Source of the DNA: Aquibacillus halophilus
GTDB taxonomy: Bacteria > Bacillota > Bacilli > Bacillales > Amphibacillaceae
Direction of reading: 5' to 3'
NCBI RefSeq assembly: GCF_009649745.1
Contig: NZ_WJNG01000005.1
Location: forward strand, 248,001 to 312,000
Length of the DNA: 64,000 nucleotides
The position numbers were made by a program, and so were the translations under genes. Position 1 is the first letter of the stretch, and each line of letters begins with the position of its first letter. The notes below the pieces were generated by a model. That model was not told the origin of the DNA and ran no database searches. It was given only the letters and a program-made list of their open reading frames with translations. This document shows positions 30,912-40,709 of this stretch, piece by piece.

Positions 30912-32915
30912 TTAATTAAATAGTGACTCAACCTGTTTTACCACATTTTCAGTAGTAAATCCGTATTCAGCCATAACCTTTTCTCCATCGGCTGAAGCAC
31001 CGAAAGTATCAATAGCTAAAATTTTACCTTCGTCACCAGTGAATCTTTCCCAACCAAATGGTGAAGCCATTTCGATTGCTAGGCGTTTCTTAACAGTAGG
31101 TGGTAATACTTCGTCTTTGTAAGCTTTATCTTGCGTATTAAAACGATCCCAAGACGGCATACTCACTACACTGACATCGTACCCTTTTCCTTTTAGTTCT
31201 TGTTGCGCTTTAACTGCTAATTGAACCTCTGAACCTGATGCTAGTAACAATGCGTCTGGAGTTTCTTTGTCAGATGGACTTACTACATAAGCACCTTTCT
31301 TGACTCCTTCATAAGCATTCTTATCTGTACCTTCTAGAGTTGGTAGGTTTTGTCTAGTTAAAACAAGCATAGTAGGAGTTGTTTTCGATTCTAAAGACAA
31401 ACGCCATGCAGCCTGTGTTTCATTACCGTCTGCTGGTCTAATTACTGACAGGTTAGGCATTGCTCTGAATGCTGCTAGCTGCTCTACTGGTTCATGAGTA
31501 GGACCATCTTCACCTACAGCAATAGAATCATGTGTCAGAACGTAAGTTACAGGTAAATCCATAATCGCTGACAATCTGACCGCTGGACGGAGATAATCAC
31601 TAAATACAAAGAACGTGCTTGCAAATGGTTTTATTCCTCCGTGTAATGCCATTCCGTTAATCCCTGCAGCCATCGCAAATTCACGTACACCAAACCAAAC
31701 ATTGCGGCCACTATAGTCATTTCTAGAGAAATCTCCACCGTCTTTTACTGTTGTCTTATTCGAACCGGCCAAGTCTGCACTTCCACCAAAGAAATACGGT
31801 ACAGTCTTTGCAATTCCATTTAACACTTCGCCTGAAGAAGCACGAGTAGCTAGGGTATCTTTTCCAGCTTCATAAACGGGTAATTCACTATCCCAATTTT
31901 CTGGAAGGTCTCCCTTGATAGCTAATGTTAATTCTTTAGCTAATTCAGGGTGAGCTGATTGGTATTTATCAAACATTTGATTCCACTCGTCTTCAGACTT
32001 TTGTCCACGGTCTACGATTTTTTCTTTAAAATCATTGTAGACTTCTTCTGGTACATGGAATTCTTCATGCTCCCATTTGTAAAATTCTTTTGTAAGTTTA
32101 ATTTCATCCGCACCTAATGGGGCACCATGAGAAGCTGCAGAAGCAGATTTATTTGGTGATCCGAATCCAATAATTGTTTTAACTTCAATCAAAGTTGGCT
32201 GATCGGTATTTGCTTTCGCTTCATCTAATGCATTCCGTAGTGCAGTAGTATCATTTCCATCCTCTACACGAATAACTTGCCAACCATATGCTTTAAAACG
32301 ATCTTCTACATTCTCAGAAAAGGATTGGTTAAGATCGCCATCCAACGATATATCATTAGAGTCATACAATGCAATTAATTTGCCAAGACCTAAATGACCA
32401 GCCAAAGATGCTGATTCGTGTGAAACACCTTCCATCAAATCACCATCACTCACTAGAGCGTAAGTATAGTGATCAACGACTGAATATTGGTCCCTATTGT
32501 ACTTTGCTCCAAGGTGTTCTTCAGCCATTGCCATACCTACTGACATAGCTAGTCCCTGTCCTAATGGTCCCGTAGTAGCTTCTACACCGTCAGTATGATG
32601 AACTTCTGGGTGACCAGGAGTCTTAGAGTCCCATTGACGAAATCCCTTTAAATCATCTATTGTGACATTGTAACCTGATAAATGTAACAGTCCATAGATC
32701 AACATAGAACCATGACCTGCGGATAAAACAAAACGATCACGGTTAAACCATTTTGAATTTTTAGGATTGTGGTTCATGAAATCCGTCCATAATGTGTAAG
32801 CCATTGGTGCTGCACCCATCGGTAATCCAGGGTGTCCTGAGTTAGCGTTTTCAATAGCGTCTATTGCTAATGTTCTTATTGTATTAATTGACTTTTGTTC
32901 TGTTTGATTCGACAT
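30912..32915 (-). CDS. tkt: Transketolase
   Basis: A 667-residue transketolase that moves two-carbon units between pentose-phosphate and glycolytic sugars using thiamine diphosphate and Mg2+. The N-terminal [19 protein letters not shown], the ThDP motif [12 protein letters not shown] near 150, and the pyrimidine-domain ALVTRQNLP-like [13 protein letters not shown] are present. I start it at ATG 32915, giving MSNQTEQKS and exactly the usual length; the frame is open further up to 33014. GGGG lies 12 nt upstream. It sits between ynzC and sirA, as in B. subtilis. Confidence 0.95.
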   Translation of the reverse strand: MSNQTEQKSINTIRTLAIDAIENANSGHPGLPMGAAPMAYTLWTDFMNHNPKNSKWFNRDRFVLSAGHGSMLIYGLLHLSGYNVTIDDLKGFRQWDSKTPGHPEVHHTDGVEATTGPLGQGLAMSVGMAMAEEHLGAKYNRDQYSVVDHYTYALVSDGDLMEGVSHESASLAGHLGLGKLIALYDSNDISLDGDLNQSFSENVEDRFKAYGWQVIRVEDGNDTTALRNALDEAKANTDQPTLIEVKTIIGFGSPNKSASAASHGAPLGADEIKLTKEFYKWEHEEFHVPEEVYNDFKEKIVDRGQKSEDEWNQMFDKYQSAHPELAKELTLAIKGDLPENWDSELPVYEAGKDTLATRASSGEVLNGIAKTVPYFFGGSADLAGSNKTTVKDGGDFSRNDYSGRNVWFGVREFAMAAGINGMALHGGIKPFASTFFVFSDYLRPAVRLSAIMDLPVTYVLTHDSIAVGEDGPTHEPVEQLAAFRAMPNLSVIRPADGNETQAAWRLSLESKTTPTMLVLTRQNLPTLEGTDKNAYEGVKKGAYVVSPSDKETPDALLLASGSEVQLAVKAQQELKGKGYDVSVVSMPSWDRFNTQDKAYKDEVLPPTVKKRLAIEMASPFGWERFTGDEGKILAIDTFGASADGEKVMAEYGFTTENVVKQVESLFN

Positions 32916-32966
32916 CTGTTTTTTAAATCCCCTTTCGATTTGAGAAAAAAATATGTACACACAACT

Positions 32967-33010
32967 CTTATCGTATAATGAAATAGGATAAGAAACAAGT
33001 CTTATCCTAT
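32967..33010 (-). promoter_or_regulatory. tkt leader with mutually exclusive hairpins
   Basis: ATAGGATAAGA (32983-32993) and its perfect complement (33000-33010) form an 11-bp stem. A second CTTATC at 32967-32972 can pair with the same GATAAG. A TATAAT at 33014-33019 with TTGTTA at 33039-33044 (19-bp spacer) would start mRNA right at the stem. Confidence 0.4.
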
Positions 33011-33117
33011 GCAATTATAAAATTTTTACACTATAATTTAACAAATTTGTACGAATTTAAATTTAGTTTAAATATTATCCAAACATAATCTATTCCATTG
33101 AATTGTTTGTAATAAAC

Positions 33118-33357
33118 TTAATGATATTTATTTTTGTTTTCATCCCTCATTTTTTTTACTTTCTCAGGAGTTACGTCATTGCCTTCAGGATCAATAACTT
33201 TCATGCTCTTAAATTGGTTTTTAAATGATTTCCTAACATTACCGAGATATTCTTGTCGTAACTCCTGTTGCTCTTCTTTCTCCTTATTTGTTAACCCATC
33301 AATCTTATCCTTTTTAGCTAAAGCATTAATCCGACTAATTTTATCTTTAGATAGCAT
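33118..33357 (-). CDS. ynzC: YnzC family protein (DUF896)
   Basis: A 79-residue, highly charged, helical protein of the DUF896/YnzC family: INALAKKDKIDGLTNKEKEEQ then LRQEYLGNVRKSFKNQ and KVIDPEGNDVTPEKVKK. Its structure in B. subtilis is a helical hairpin; function is unknown. In B. subtilis it belongs to the LexA-controlled yneA-yneB-ynzC operon. Here a terminator-like stem at 33464-33496 lies between yneB and ynzC, so it may be transcribed separately or by read-through. Confidence 0.9.
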   Translation of the reverse strand: MLSKDKISRINALAKKDKIDGLTNKEKEEQQELRQEYLGNVRKSFKNQFKSMKVIDPEGNDVTPEKVKKMRDENKNKYH

Positions 33358-33463
33358 AAATCTTCTCCTTTACAATATCCTCACTTTTATCAATGTGTAA
33401 TTATTTTAATACAACTGAGTATTATTTAAATTAAAGTGGTTACTAACTTATTTTTAACAAAAA

Positions 33464-33496
33464 AGACAAGAACACACTTTACAGTGATCCTTGTCT
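33464..33496 (-). terminator. Terminator after yneB
   Basis: AGACAAG pairs with CTTGTCT, with an inner CACT/AGTG stem, and T6 follows on the minus strand. Confidence 0.7.
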
Positions 33497-33497
33497 A

Positions 33498-34175
<678 letters not shown>

Positions 34176-34197
34176 TCAAATTAAGACTAGTTATCTA

Positions 34198-34290
34198 TCA
34201 GCTAGTAACCATTGAAAAATACATAAATCCTAACGTCAACGCAAATGCAACTAAATAGAAGACATCAACTTTTGTTAGATTATGAAACAT
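34198..34290 (-). CDS. SOS-controlled 30-aa single-helix membrane protein at the yneA position
   Basis: A 30-residue protein with a strong GGAGGGG ribosome-binding site 5 nt before ATG 34290. A short polar N-terminus (MFHNLTKVD) leads into one hydrophobic helix (about residues 10-28), ending in VTS. It is the first gene after a LexA-box promoter and stands where B. subtilis has yneA, a roughly 105-residue division inhibitor with one helix and a LysM domain. Here only a helix remains. By position and control it could be a minimal SOS division inhibitor, comparable in size to SidA of Caulobacter (29 residues). Homology to YneA is not shown. Confidence 0.7.
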   Translation of the reverse strand: MFHNLTKVDVFYLVAFALTLGFMYFSMVTS

Positions 34291-34313
34291 ATAAACCCCT
34301 CCACTTATATATT

Positions 34314-34327
34314 AGAACCTCTGTTCG
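34314..34327. promoter_or_regulatory. LexA box 1
   Basis: AGAACCTCTGTTCG matches GAAC-N4-GTTC exactly. It lies downstream of the -10 of the leftward SOS promoter. Confidence 0.85.
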
Positions 34328-34341
34328 CCTCTATGTATATA

Positions 34342-34370
34342 TACTAAACGCGAACATAGGTTCTTGTCAA
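34342..34370 (-). promoter_or_regulatory. Leftward SOS promoter (30-aa gene, yneB)
   Basis: Consensus TTGACA (34370-34365), 17 bp, TTAGTA (34347-34342) on the minus strand. LexA box 2 fills the spacer. Confidence 0.7.
34351..34364. promoter_or_regulatory. LexA box 2
   Basis: CGAACATAGGTTCT matches GAAC-N4-GTTC exactly, between the -35 and -10 of the leftward promoter. Confidence 0.88.
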
Positions 34371-34379
34371 GTATTTATT

Positions 34380-34393
34380 CGAACGAATGTTTG
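34380..34393. promoter_or_regulatory. LexA box 3
   Basis: CGAACGAATGTTTG matches CGAAC-N4-GTTYG. It overlaps the lexA -35. Confidence 0.85.
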
Positions 34394-34419
34394 TATATCT
34401 TTGGAAATCGTGGTACAAT
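34391..34419 (+). promoter_or_regulatory. lexA promoter
   Basis: TTGTAT (34391-34396), 17 bp, TACAAT (34414-34419), with LexA box 3 over the -35, which fits autorepression. Confidence 0.65.
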
Positions 34420-34454
34420 CTTGTTAATAAATATATGTACGAGGTGTTTAATAA

Positions 34455-35078
34455 ATGACAAAACTATCAAAAAGACAAGAAGCCATCTTGCAATACATAA
34501 AAGACCAAGTACTAGATAAGGGATATCCACCTTCTGTAAGAGAGATAGGGGAAGCTGTTGGTCTTGCTTCAAGTTCAACTGTCCATGGTCATTTGTCTAG
34601 ACTAGAAAAAAAAGGCTATATCCGACGTGATCCTACAAAACCAAGAGCAATTGAAATACTCCATTTACATGACGAAAACGCTATACCTAGAGGTGAAGCA
34701 ACTTTTGCACCTGTAATAGGGAAGGTTACCGCTGGTCTACCAATAACGGCCGTAGAAAATATAGAAGAATACGTTCCATTACCAAATACGATCGCTAATC
34801 CGGGTGACAGTTTATTTGTCCTTATCATTGAAGGTGAGAGTATGATAGAAGCGGGGATTCTTGACGGCGATATGGTTATCGTTAAGCAACAACAAACCGC
34901 TCAAAACGGTGAAATAGTAGTTGCAATGACTGATGAAGACGAAGCTACTGTAAAACGATTCTTTAAAGAAAAAGATCATATAAGACTACAACCAGAAAAT
35001 GCAACAATGGCTCCGCTTATCTATCAAAACGTGTCAATTTTAGGAAAAGTTGTTGGACTATATAGAACTATTCATTAA
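34455..35078 (+). CDS. lexA: SOS repressor LexA (DinR)
   Basis: A 207-residue LexA. The N-terminal winged helix (1-70) has [25 protein letters not shown] and [16 protein letters not shown]. The C-terminal peptidase has the cleavage site Ala93-Gly94 in VTAGLPITA, the nucleophile Ser129 in EGESM and Lys167 in ATVKRF. RecA filaments trigger self-cleavage. It is divergent from the yneB operon across three LexA boxes and ends in a strong terminator. Confidence 0.96.
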   Translation: MTKLSKRQEAILQYIKDQVLDKGYPPSVREIGEAVGLASSSTVHGHLSRLEKKGYIRRDPTKPRAIEILHLHDENAIPRGEATFAPVIGKVTAGLPITAVENIEEYVPLPNTIANPGDSLFVLIIEGESMIEAGILDGDMVIVKQQQTAQNGEIVVAMTDEDEATVKRFFKEKDHIRLQPENATMAPLIYQNVSILGKVVGLYRTIH

Positions 35079-35125
35079 AAATAGCGACGGTCCTCAAATA
35101 GCGAGAACCGTCGCTATTTTTTTTT
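35079..35125 (+). terminator. Terminator of lexA
   Basis: AAATAGCGACGGT pairs with ACCGTCGCTATTT, with an inner CTC/GAG, followed by T-run. Confidence 0.88.
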
Positions 35126-35162
35126 AAGCAATTAACACTTTGATTTATCTAAATCAAACATA

Positions 35163-35858
35163 TTAAACATTTTCTATCAAATCCCAACTCATCACACTGA
35201 TGTTGTTATAGCCACTTTTGTTTAAGTGCTGATAGATGTCCTTAACTTCTTTTTTAGGTACAATGATCGCTTCTACTTCATCTCGAGCAAATGAAAAGTT
35301 TTCTAAACACCTCCATTCCCTCTCGCCATAAAAAGAACCACCATAATCAGAAGCAAAATTAGTTATTTTAAGAAAGTTAATAAGAGGGTTTTCTTTTTTT
35401 ATGCCTATTAAATCCCAAAGCTTGGCTTCAATAGGGTCTCTAATATTTATTCGACTAGGATTAATAATGATATTGTGGTGATTTATCCTTGCATAAAATG
35501 GATCCAAATACAATACAGGATGAAAGTTTTGATGAACTTTCTCAGAATTAAATCCTATTGCATACTCTCCATAATATCTACGGTGATATGTTAAATCGCT
35601 TAAAGGTATATCACAAACACAACAGAATTTTTCAGTCTCGACTTCTTCTGCTACTTTTTCAGTTGTGGTCGCTTTTAGTACTTGGGTTTCAATAATGTTT
35701 TTCAGATTACCCATAGCCTGCTTAGAACTTCTTAATTCTGTATGCTCTTCTACTTCTTTAAGAGCACGGTAATTATGCCATACGGTCCCACCATCACGAG
35801 AGACTGGTCCACCAGTAAAATGCCAATAAATATTTGAGTAGTATCTAGGCTTACTCAA
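35163..35858 (-). CDS. AbiGi-like protein (putative abortive-infection antitoxin family)
   Basis: A 231-residue soluble protein that I tentatively assign to the AbiGi family (phage-resistance AbiGi, antitoxin) from the motif order YWHFTGGP at the N-terminus, VCDIPLSDL-x-H then RYYGEYAIGF, and YGEREWRCLENFSF followed by VEAIIVPKKEVKDIY. Similar motifs occur in DUF2971-like proteins, the main alternative. In AbiG systems an AbiGii toxin partner is encoded next to AbiGi; none is here. I start it at TTG 35858, 7 nt after a run of six G; an upstream TTG at 35873 has no site. It interrupts the lexA-glnA neighbourhood and looks acquired. Confidence 0.6.
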   Translation of the reverse strand: MSKPRYYSNIYWHFTGGPVSRDGGTVWHNYRALKEVEEHTELRSSKQAMGNLKNIIETQVLKATTTEKVAEEVETEKFCCVCDIPLSDLTYHRRYYGEYAIGFNSEKVHQNFHPVLYLDPFYARINHHNIIINPSRINIRDPIEAKLWDLIGIKKENPLINFLKITNFASDYGGSFYGEREWRCLENFSFARDEVEAIIVPKKEVKDIYQHLNKSGYNNISVMSWDLIENV

Positions 35859-35879
35859 AGTCGGTCCCCCCAATTCAAG

Positions 35880-36095
35880 ACTAAAACTCCATTTAAATTA
35901 TTATCTAATTGTTCCACAAATATGATGAAACAAACTATTTATAACATGATTTCAGTTTTACAGATTGAAAGTTTGTTAACTCTTCTAAATCATCTTGCTT
36001 AATACTTTCACATCTTTACTATTTTGTCCTTTGTACACGGGGTTATACAAAGGAATCTGGAAACTTCTTCTATAGCCTTTTCTCTTTAAAAATAA
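35880..36095. other. Intergenic region with a perfect inverted repeat
   Basis: Between the AbiGi-like gene and glnA. TCCTTTGTA (36027-36035) and TACAAAGGA (36046-36054) form 9-bp arms around 10 nt without a T-run. I see no convincing gene; a minus-strand frame here looks like a gene remnant but has no start. Confidence 0.4.
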
Positions 36096-36132
36096 AAAGC
36101 GTACTATCATTTTTAAAATGATAGCACGCTTT
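36096..36132 (-). terminator. Terminator of glnRA
   Basis: AAAGCGTGCTATCAT pairs with ATGATAGTACGCTTT (one mismatch), and TTATTTTT follows on the minus strand. Confidence 0.85.
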
Positions 36133-36141
36133 GAAAATCTA

Positions 36142-37473
36142 TTAATACGTTTGTAAGTATTGTTCTCTTTCCCATGGATGAACCTGAGTACGGAACATAT
36201 CCCATTCAATTTCTTTTGCTTCTACAAAATGTTCAAATAGATGCTCACCTAACGCATTAACTATTATTTCATCGGATTTCAATAATTGAACTGCATCGTA
36301 AAGAGTTGCAGGTAAATCTTGCACACCATTTGCTTCTCTTTCTTCTTTATCCATAATATATATATTTCGATCAACAGCTTTAGGTGCAGCTAATTTGTTC
36401 TCAATACCATCTAATCCAGCTGCAAGTAATACTGCCATTGCTAAGTAAGGGTTTGCTGCAGGGTCTACACTACGAACTTCAATTCTAGTGCTCAATCCTC
36501 TTGAAGAAGGAACACGAATAAGTGGACTTCTGTTAGAACCTGACCAAGCTACATAACAAGGCGCCTCATAACCAGGTACTAGACGCTTATACGAGTTAAC
36601 CGTTGGATTAGTAACAGCAGTGAAATTAAGAGCATGTTTAATGATACCAGCAATAAACTGATAAGCGGTTTCACTTAACTGTAGTTCTCCACTTTCATCA
36701 AGGAATGTGTTAGTTTTGCCTTTAAATAGAGACATATTACAGTGCATACCAGAACCATTAACACCAAACAAAGGCTTTGGCATAAATGTCGCATGTAAAC
36801 CATGCTTTCTAGCGATAGTTTTAACTACTAGTTTGAACGTTTGAATATCATCAGCATGTTTTACTGCATCAGAATATTTAAAGTCAATCTCATGTTGACC
36901 AGGAGCAACTTCGTGGTGAGATGCTTCCACTTCGAAGCCCATTTCTTCTAGTTCTAATACAATATCACGACGGCAGTTTTCACCAAGATCTGTTGGAGCT
37001 AGATCAAAATAACCACCTTTGTCATTCAATTCAAGAGTCGGTTCACCCTGTTCATCAAGTTTGAAAAGGAAAAACTCTGGCTCTGTACCAAGATTAAAAG
37101 CACTAAATCCTAATTCTTCCATTTTCTTAAGATTACGCTTTAGATTGTAACGCGGGCAACCTTCAAACGGTGTACCATCCGGATTGTAAATATCGCAAAT
37201 GAAACGAGCAACTTTCCCTTTATCTGAAGTCCAAGGGAAGACTAAGAAAGTATTAAGATCTGGATATAATTTCATGTCAGACTCTTCAATACGCACAAAC
37301 CCTTCAATAGAAGAACCATCAAATGCCATTTCATTCGATAACGCTTTGTCTAGCTGACTAAGAGGAATTTCCACGTTTTTAATTGTTCCTAGTAGATCCG
37401 TAAACTGCAGACGAATAAACCTTACATTTTCCTCTTCAATTTGCTTCATAATTTCTTCTCTTGTTAAACCCAT
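36142..37473 (-). CDS. glnA: Glutamine synthetase type I
   Basis: A 443-residue GSI-alpha enzyme that makes glutamine from glutamate, ammonia and ATP. Motifs are [17 protein letters not shown], the ATP/metal segment [22 protein letters not shown] and NRSPLIRVP. The adenylylation tyrosine loop of Gram-negative GSI-beta is absent, as expected; in Bacillus it is controlled by feedback inhibition and by interaction with GlnR and TnrA. It follows glnR by 22 nt with an AAAGGAGAG site. Confidence 0.97.
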   Translation of the reverse strand: MGLTREEIMKQIEEENVRFIRLQFTDLLGTIKNVEIPLSQLDKALSNEMAFDGSSIEGFVRIEESDMKLYPDLNTFLVFPWTSDKGKVARFICDIYNPDGTPFEGCPRYNLKRNLKKMEELGFSAFNLGTEPEFFLFKLDEQGEPTLELNDKGGYFDLAPTDLGENCRRDIVLELEEMGFEVEASHHEVAPGQHEIDFKYSDAVKHADDIQTFKLVVKTIARKHGLHATFMPKPLFGVNGSGMHCNMSLFKGKTNTFLDESGELQLSETAYQFIAGIIKHALNFTAVTNPTVNSYKRLVPGYEAPCYVAWSGSNRSPLIRVPSSRGLSTRIEVRSVDPAANPYLAMAVLLAAGLDGIENKLAAPKAVDRNIYIMDKEEREANGVQDLPATLYDAVQLLKSDEIIVNALGEHLFEHFVEAKEIEWDMFRTQVHPWEREQYLQTY

Positions 37474-37495
37474 AGATCTCTCTCCTTTAATTCAT

Positions 37496-37891
37496 TTAAT
37501 GAAAGAATCTTGACATTTCGCCTTGTCGCATTGTAGCTTTACCAAGCCGTCCTGTATCAAATAATTCTTTTTGTAACATTTTTCTTAGTTCCTTATCCGT
37601 TAATTCTGGTGTTTTCTCATTTTCATCCATCTGTTTGGTTATCGGTAAATCTTTAATAGAAAGTACCTGCTTGATACCTGCTAGATTAATCCCCTTTTCA
37701 ATCAACTCCTTAATTTCAAGTAGTCGATCAACATCATTAAAGGAAAATAATCGTTGATTACCGTCTGTTCGAGCTGGATGAATTAAATTATGTTCTTCAT
37801 AATAACGGATTTGTCTTGCTGTTAAATTTGTTAAAGACTTTACTATACCTATGGAAAATAAGGGCATCGAACGTCTATCAATATCGCTCAT
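37496..37891 (-). CDS. glnR: Glutamine-synthetase repressor GlnR (MerR family)
   Basis: A 131-residue MerR-type regulator. The N-terminal winged helix (about 12-75) has [31 protein letters not shown]. The C-terminal tail [14 protein letters not shown] matches the autoinhibitory region that senses feedback-inhibited GlnA. It represses the glnRA operon under nitrogen excess. Its operator is visible upstream. The start has AAAGGGGTGG. Confidence 0.95.
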   Translation of the reverse strand: MSDIDRRSMPLFSIGIVKSLTNLTARQIRYYEEHNLIHPARTDGNQRLFSFNDVDRLLEIKELIEKGINLAGIKQVLSIKDLPITKQMDENEKTPELTDKELRKMLQKELFDTGRLGKATMRQGEMSRFFH

Positions 37892-37932
37892 ACTGGGCCA
37901 CCCCTTTCCTAACTTACCTTTTCCATAACTTT

Positions 37933-37960
37933 ATTATACACGTGGAATTATAATTGTCAA
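37933..37960 (-). promoter_or_regulatory. glnRA promoter
   Basis: TTGACA (37960-37955), 16 bp, TATAAT (37938-37933) on the minus strand, both perfect hexamers. Confidence 0.8.
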
Positions 37961-37964
37961 TACG

Positions 37965-37981
37965 TGTAAGCTTTCTTTACA
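37965..37981. promoter_or_regulatory. GlnR/TnrA operator
   Basis: TGTAAAGAAAGCTTACA on the minus strand matches TGTNA-N7-TNACA perfectly. It lies directly upstream of the glnRA -35, the same position as in B. subtilis. Confidence 0.88.
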
Positions 37982-38069
37982 TAAAAATATTCAAAAAAAT
38001 ATAAACTTATAATCTATAAATTGAAATTTACGGGTTTCTGTAGATTTATAACTAAAAATTAAATCGACT

Positions 38070-39320
38070 TTATATTTCTATCTTTATGAATTCTTGCTTA
38101 ATTAAATTAGAAACAGCAGCCATAATTGCTATTTTTACATGTGCGTAAGTTAAACCACCTTGTACAAAAGCAGTAAAAGGAGGACGGATTGGGCCATCGG
38201 CAGTTAACTCTAAACTAGCACCTTGGATAAATGTTCCAGCAGCCATTATTACATTGTCTTGATAACCTGGCATAGGTGATGGATATGGGGTAACATGAGA
38301 ATTAATTGGTGATGCTTTCTGAATGGATTGACAAAAAGCGATCATTTGTTCAGCGCTATCAAAGTTAACTGATTGTATTAAATCAGTCCTTTTGTCAGTG
38401 TAAGCTGGTAAGGTTTTGAATCCAAGTAAAGACAGAAAGCGAGAAGTGAATATTGCTCCTTTTACCGCTTCCTCTACTATATGGGGAGCAAGAAAAAGCC
38501 CTTGATACATTTCCTGAAGCATTCCTATGCTTGCCCCTATTTCTTTTCCTAATCCTGGAGCCGTTAATCTATTTGCAGCCATATTTACAAGTTCTTTTTT
38601 ACCAACGATATACCCACCAGTACGAACGATGCCACCACCAGGGTTTTTAATTAACGATCCTGCAATTAAATCGACACCTACATGAGGTGGTTCTGACGCT
38701 TCAACAAATTCCCCGTAACAATTATCCACAAAGATAACAATGTCCGAATTGATCCCCTTAACGAATTGGACCATTTCCTTTATTTGATCAATTGTAAAGG
38801 ATGGTCTATCTGCATAACCTTTGGATCTCTGTATGGCAACGACTCTTGTGTTTACGTTGATTTTATTTCGTGTTTCACACCAATCAATTTCTCCAGATTC
38901 AGTCAGGGGAACAGACTGATATGTAATATTAAAATCTTTTAAAGTTCCCGTATCTTGCTCACCTTTATTATTAACCAAACCCTCTAAAGTATCATAAGGA
39001 TCACCTGTAATATACAGAAGCTCATTCCCCGGTCTTAATACTCCAAATAAAGCAGTCGTTATTGCATGAGTTCCAGACACTAGTTGCGATCGCACAAGAG
39101 CATCTTCACTACCAAAAACTTCAGCGTAAACAGACTCTAGCACATCTCTCCCATAATCATCATAGCCGTATCCTGTCGTTGGATTGAAATGACTATCACT
39201 TACCTTATGGTTCCAAAAAGCCTCCAGTACCCTTCTCTGGTTAATTTCAGCTACATGCCTTGCTTGCTTTACTTGTTCTTCAATTTCACGTTCTGCTCTA
39301 TCTGCTAATTGTTCTATCAT
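38070..39320 (-). CDS. ynbB: YnbB, methionine gamma-lyase-like PLP protein
   Basis: A 416-residue PLP-dependent protein of the Cys/Met-metabolism-like YnbB family (also annotated aluminium-resistance protein). The Schiff-base Lys is likely in LIAGSLIKNPGGGIVRTGGY (near 230). FNPTTGYGYDDYGRD and VSGTHAITTALFG shape the cofactor site. The true substrate is unknown. It follows hflX by 8 nt and precedes glnR, as in B. subtilis. Confidence 0.87.
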   Translation of the reverse strand: MIEQLADRAEREIEEQVKQARHVAEINQRRVLEAFWNHKVSDSHFNPTTGYGYDDYGRDVLESVYAEVFGSEDALVRSQLVSGTHAITTALFGVLRPGNELLYITGDPYDTLEGLVNNKGEQDTGTLKDFNITYQSVPLTESGEIDWCETRNKINVNTRVVAIQRSKGYADRPSFTIDQIKEMVQFVKGINSDIVIFVDNCYGEFVEASEPPHVGVDLIAGSLIKNPGGGIVRTGGYIVGKKELVNMAANRLTAPGLGKEIGASIGMLQEMYQGLFLAPHIVEEAVKGAIFTSRFLSLLGFKTLPAYTDKRTDLIQSVNFDSAEQMIAFCQSIQKASPINSHVTPYPSPMPGYQDNVIMAAGTFIQGASLELTADGPIRPPFTAFVQGGLTYAHVKIAIMAAVSNLIKQEFIKIEI

Positions 39321-39328
39321 TGTTTATT

Positions 39329-40564
39329 TTATTGCTCCTTCACTAAATATCTTAGGGGGTGTTCTGGATCGATGTGACCATGGATAACATAACCTTCTTG
39401 AGGTTCATCATAGAATCTTTCATTAATAATTGTACTACTATTTAACTGTTGCAACAGTTTTCCATCTGATGCCGGTATAAAAGTTTGATAAGATTCCCAC
39501 TCGTCCTTAATCAACTCTTCCGTCTTGGTCAGGATCCGATTAAGATCTACCGACTGATAGGCACTGACAGTTAGAGATGGGTGTGCGCTAGGGATAAAGT
39601 CTTCAGTTAGTAAATCCTTTTTATTGTAAACAGTTAGCATTGGTATTTGATTGGCATCAAGACTATCAAGTAAACGATTTACTGTGTGCTGATGTTGAAC
39701 CTGATCAGGGTGAGAAGCATCTACCATATGCAATATGAGGTCGGCTTCTGTCACTTCTTCCAATGTTGATCTAAAAGCAGCTACAAGGGCCGTAGGAAGA
39801 TCCTGTATAAACCCTACGGTATCCGTAATTATCGCATCTAAACCACATGGAAGTTGAATTTGTCTTGTCATAGGATCTAGAGTTGCAAAAAGTTGATTTT
39901 CTTCAAGAGAATCACTTTTTGTTAACCGATTAAACAGCGTCGATTTTCCGGCATTCGTATATCCCACGATTGCGATTTGAAATGCTCTGTTTTCTCTCCT
40001 TCGCTTTCGGTATTGCTCTCGTTGATTTACTACAGTGGCTAACCTTCTTTTAATCTCATCGATTCTTCTTCGGATGTGTCTTCGATCAGTTTCAAGTTTC
40101 GTTTCACCAGGACCACGTGTTCCTATACCACCACCAAGACGAGACAATGCCACACCTTGTCCATGTAAACGCGGGAGCATATATTGATACTGGGCTAATT
40201 CGACCTGTAATTTACCTTCCTTAGTGTTTGCTCTCATAGCAAAAATGTCTAAAATTAGTTGACTTCGATCAATTACACGAATTTCAAGTCGATCTGTAAG
40301 GTTTCGTAATTGTCCTGCTGAAAGTTCATCGTTTGAGATGACCAAGTCAATCTCGAGTTCATCCACTAATTCTTTAATCTCCTCAACCTTACCTTCTCCC
40401 ATATATAAAGCTGGATGAATGCGTTCACGCTTTTGAATAATAGTTTTAAGCACACTTCCCTTTGCGGTTTCGGTTAATGATTTAAGTTCATCTAGTGAAT
40501 ACTGGAGTCGGTCTTCATCCTGGTTTTGATGATGTACAGCTATCGTTAGTACTTTCTCCTCCAT
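39329..40564 (-). CDS. hflX: Ribosome-associated GTPase HflX
   Basis: A 411-residue HflX (YnbA) GTPase that splits or rescues stalled ribosomes. The N-terminal subdomain has HPALYMGEGKVEEI and RSQLILDIFAMRANTKEGKLQVELAQ; the glycine-rich SRLGGGIGTRGPGETKLETDRR connects to the G domain with GYTNAGKST, DTVGFIQDLP and NKKD. The start at ATG 40564 is chosen because GAGGGG lies 6 nt upstream; the frame is open to 40582. It is the first gene of hflX-ynbB. Confidence 0.92.
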   Translation of the reverse strand: MEEKVLTIAVHHQNQDEDRLQYSLDELKSLTETAKGSVLKTIIQKRERIHPALYMGEGKVEEIKELVDELEIDLVISNDELSAGQLRNLTDRLEIRVIDRSQLILDIFAMRANTKEGKLQVELAQYQYMLPRLHGQGVALSRLGGGIGTRGPGETKLETDRRHIRRRIDEIKRRLATVVNQREQYRKRRRENRAFQIAIVGYTNAGKSTLFNRLTKSDSLEENQLFATLDPMTRQIQLPCGLDAIITDTVGFIQDLPTALVAAFRSTLEEVTEADLILHMVDASHPDQVQHQHTVNRLLDSLDANQIPMLTVYNKKDLLTEDFIPSAHPSLTVSAYQSVDLNRILTKTEELIKDEWESYQTFIPASDGKLLQQLNSSTIINERFYDEPQEGYVIHGHIDPEHPLRYLVKEQ

Positions 40565-40709
40565 AGTTAACCCCTCTTCCATATATGTTAAAAAGATATC
40601 TATTCAAGTCTAATGTTTGTTCATTTCCTTATAGTTTATCAAAAATGAACAGAGAATGAAAAAATTGGATACCTTAACTTCTAAAAAAGGTGTAAAAAAT
40701 ACATGGTAC

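Noticed and set aside
35985-36209. Minus-strand 74-codon frame overlapping the glnA 3' end and terminator
   Set aside because: It shares DNA with the glnA C-terminus in another frame, has no ribosome-binding site and runs through the terminator.
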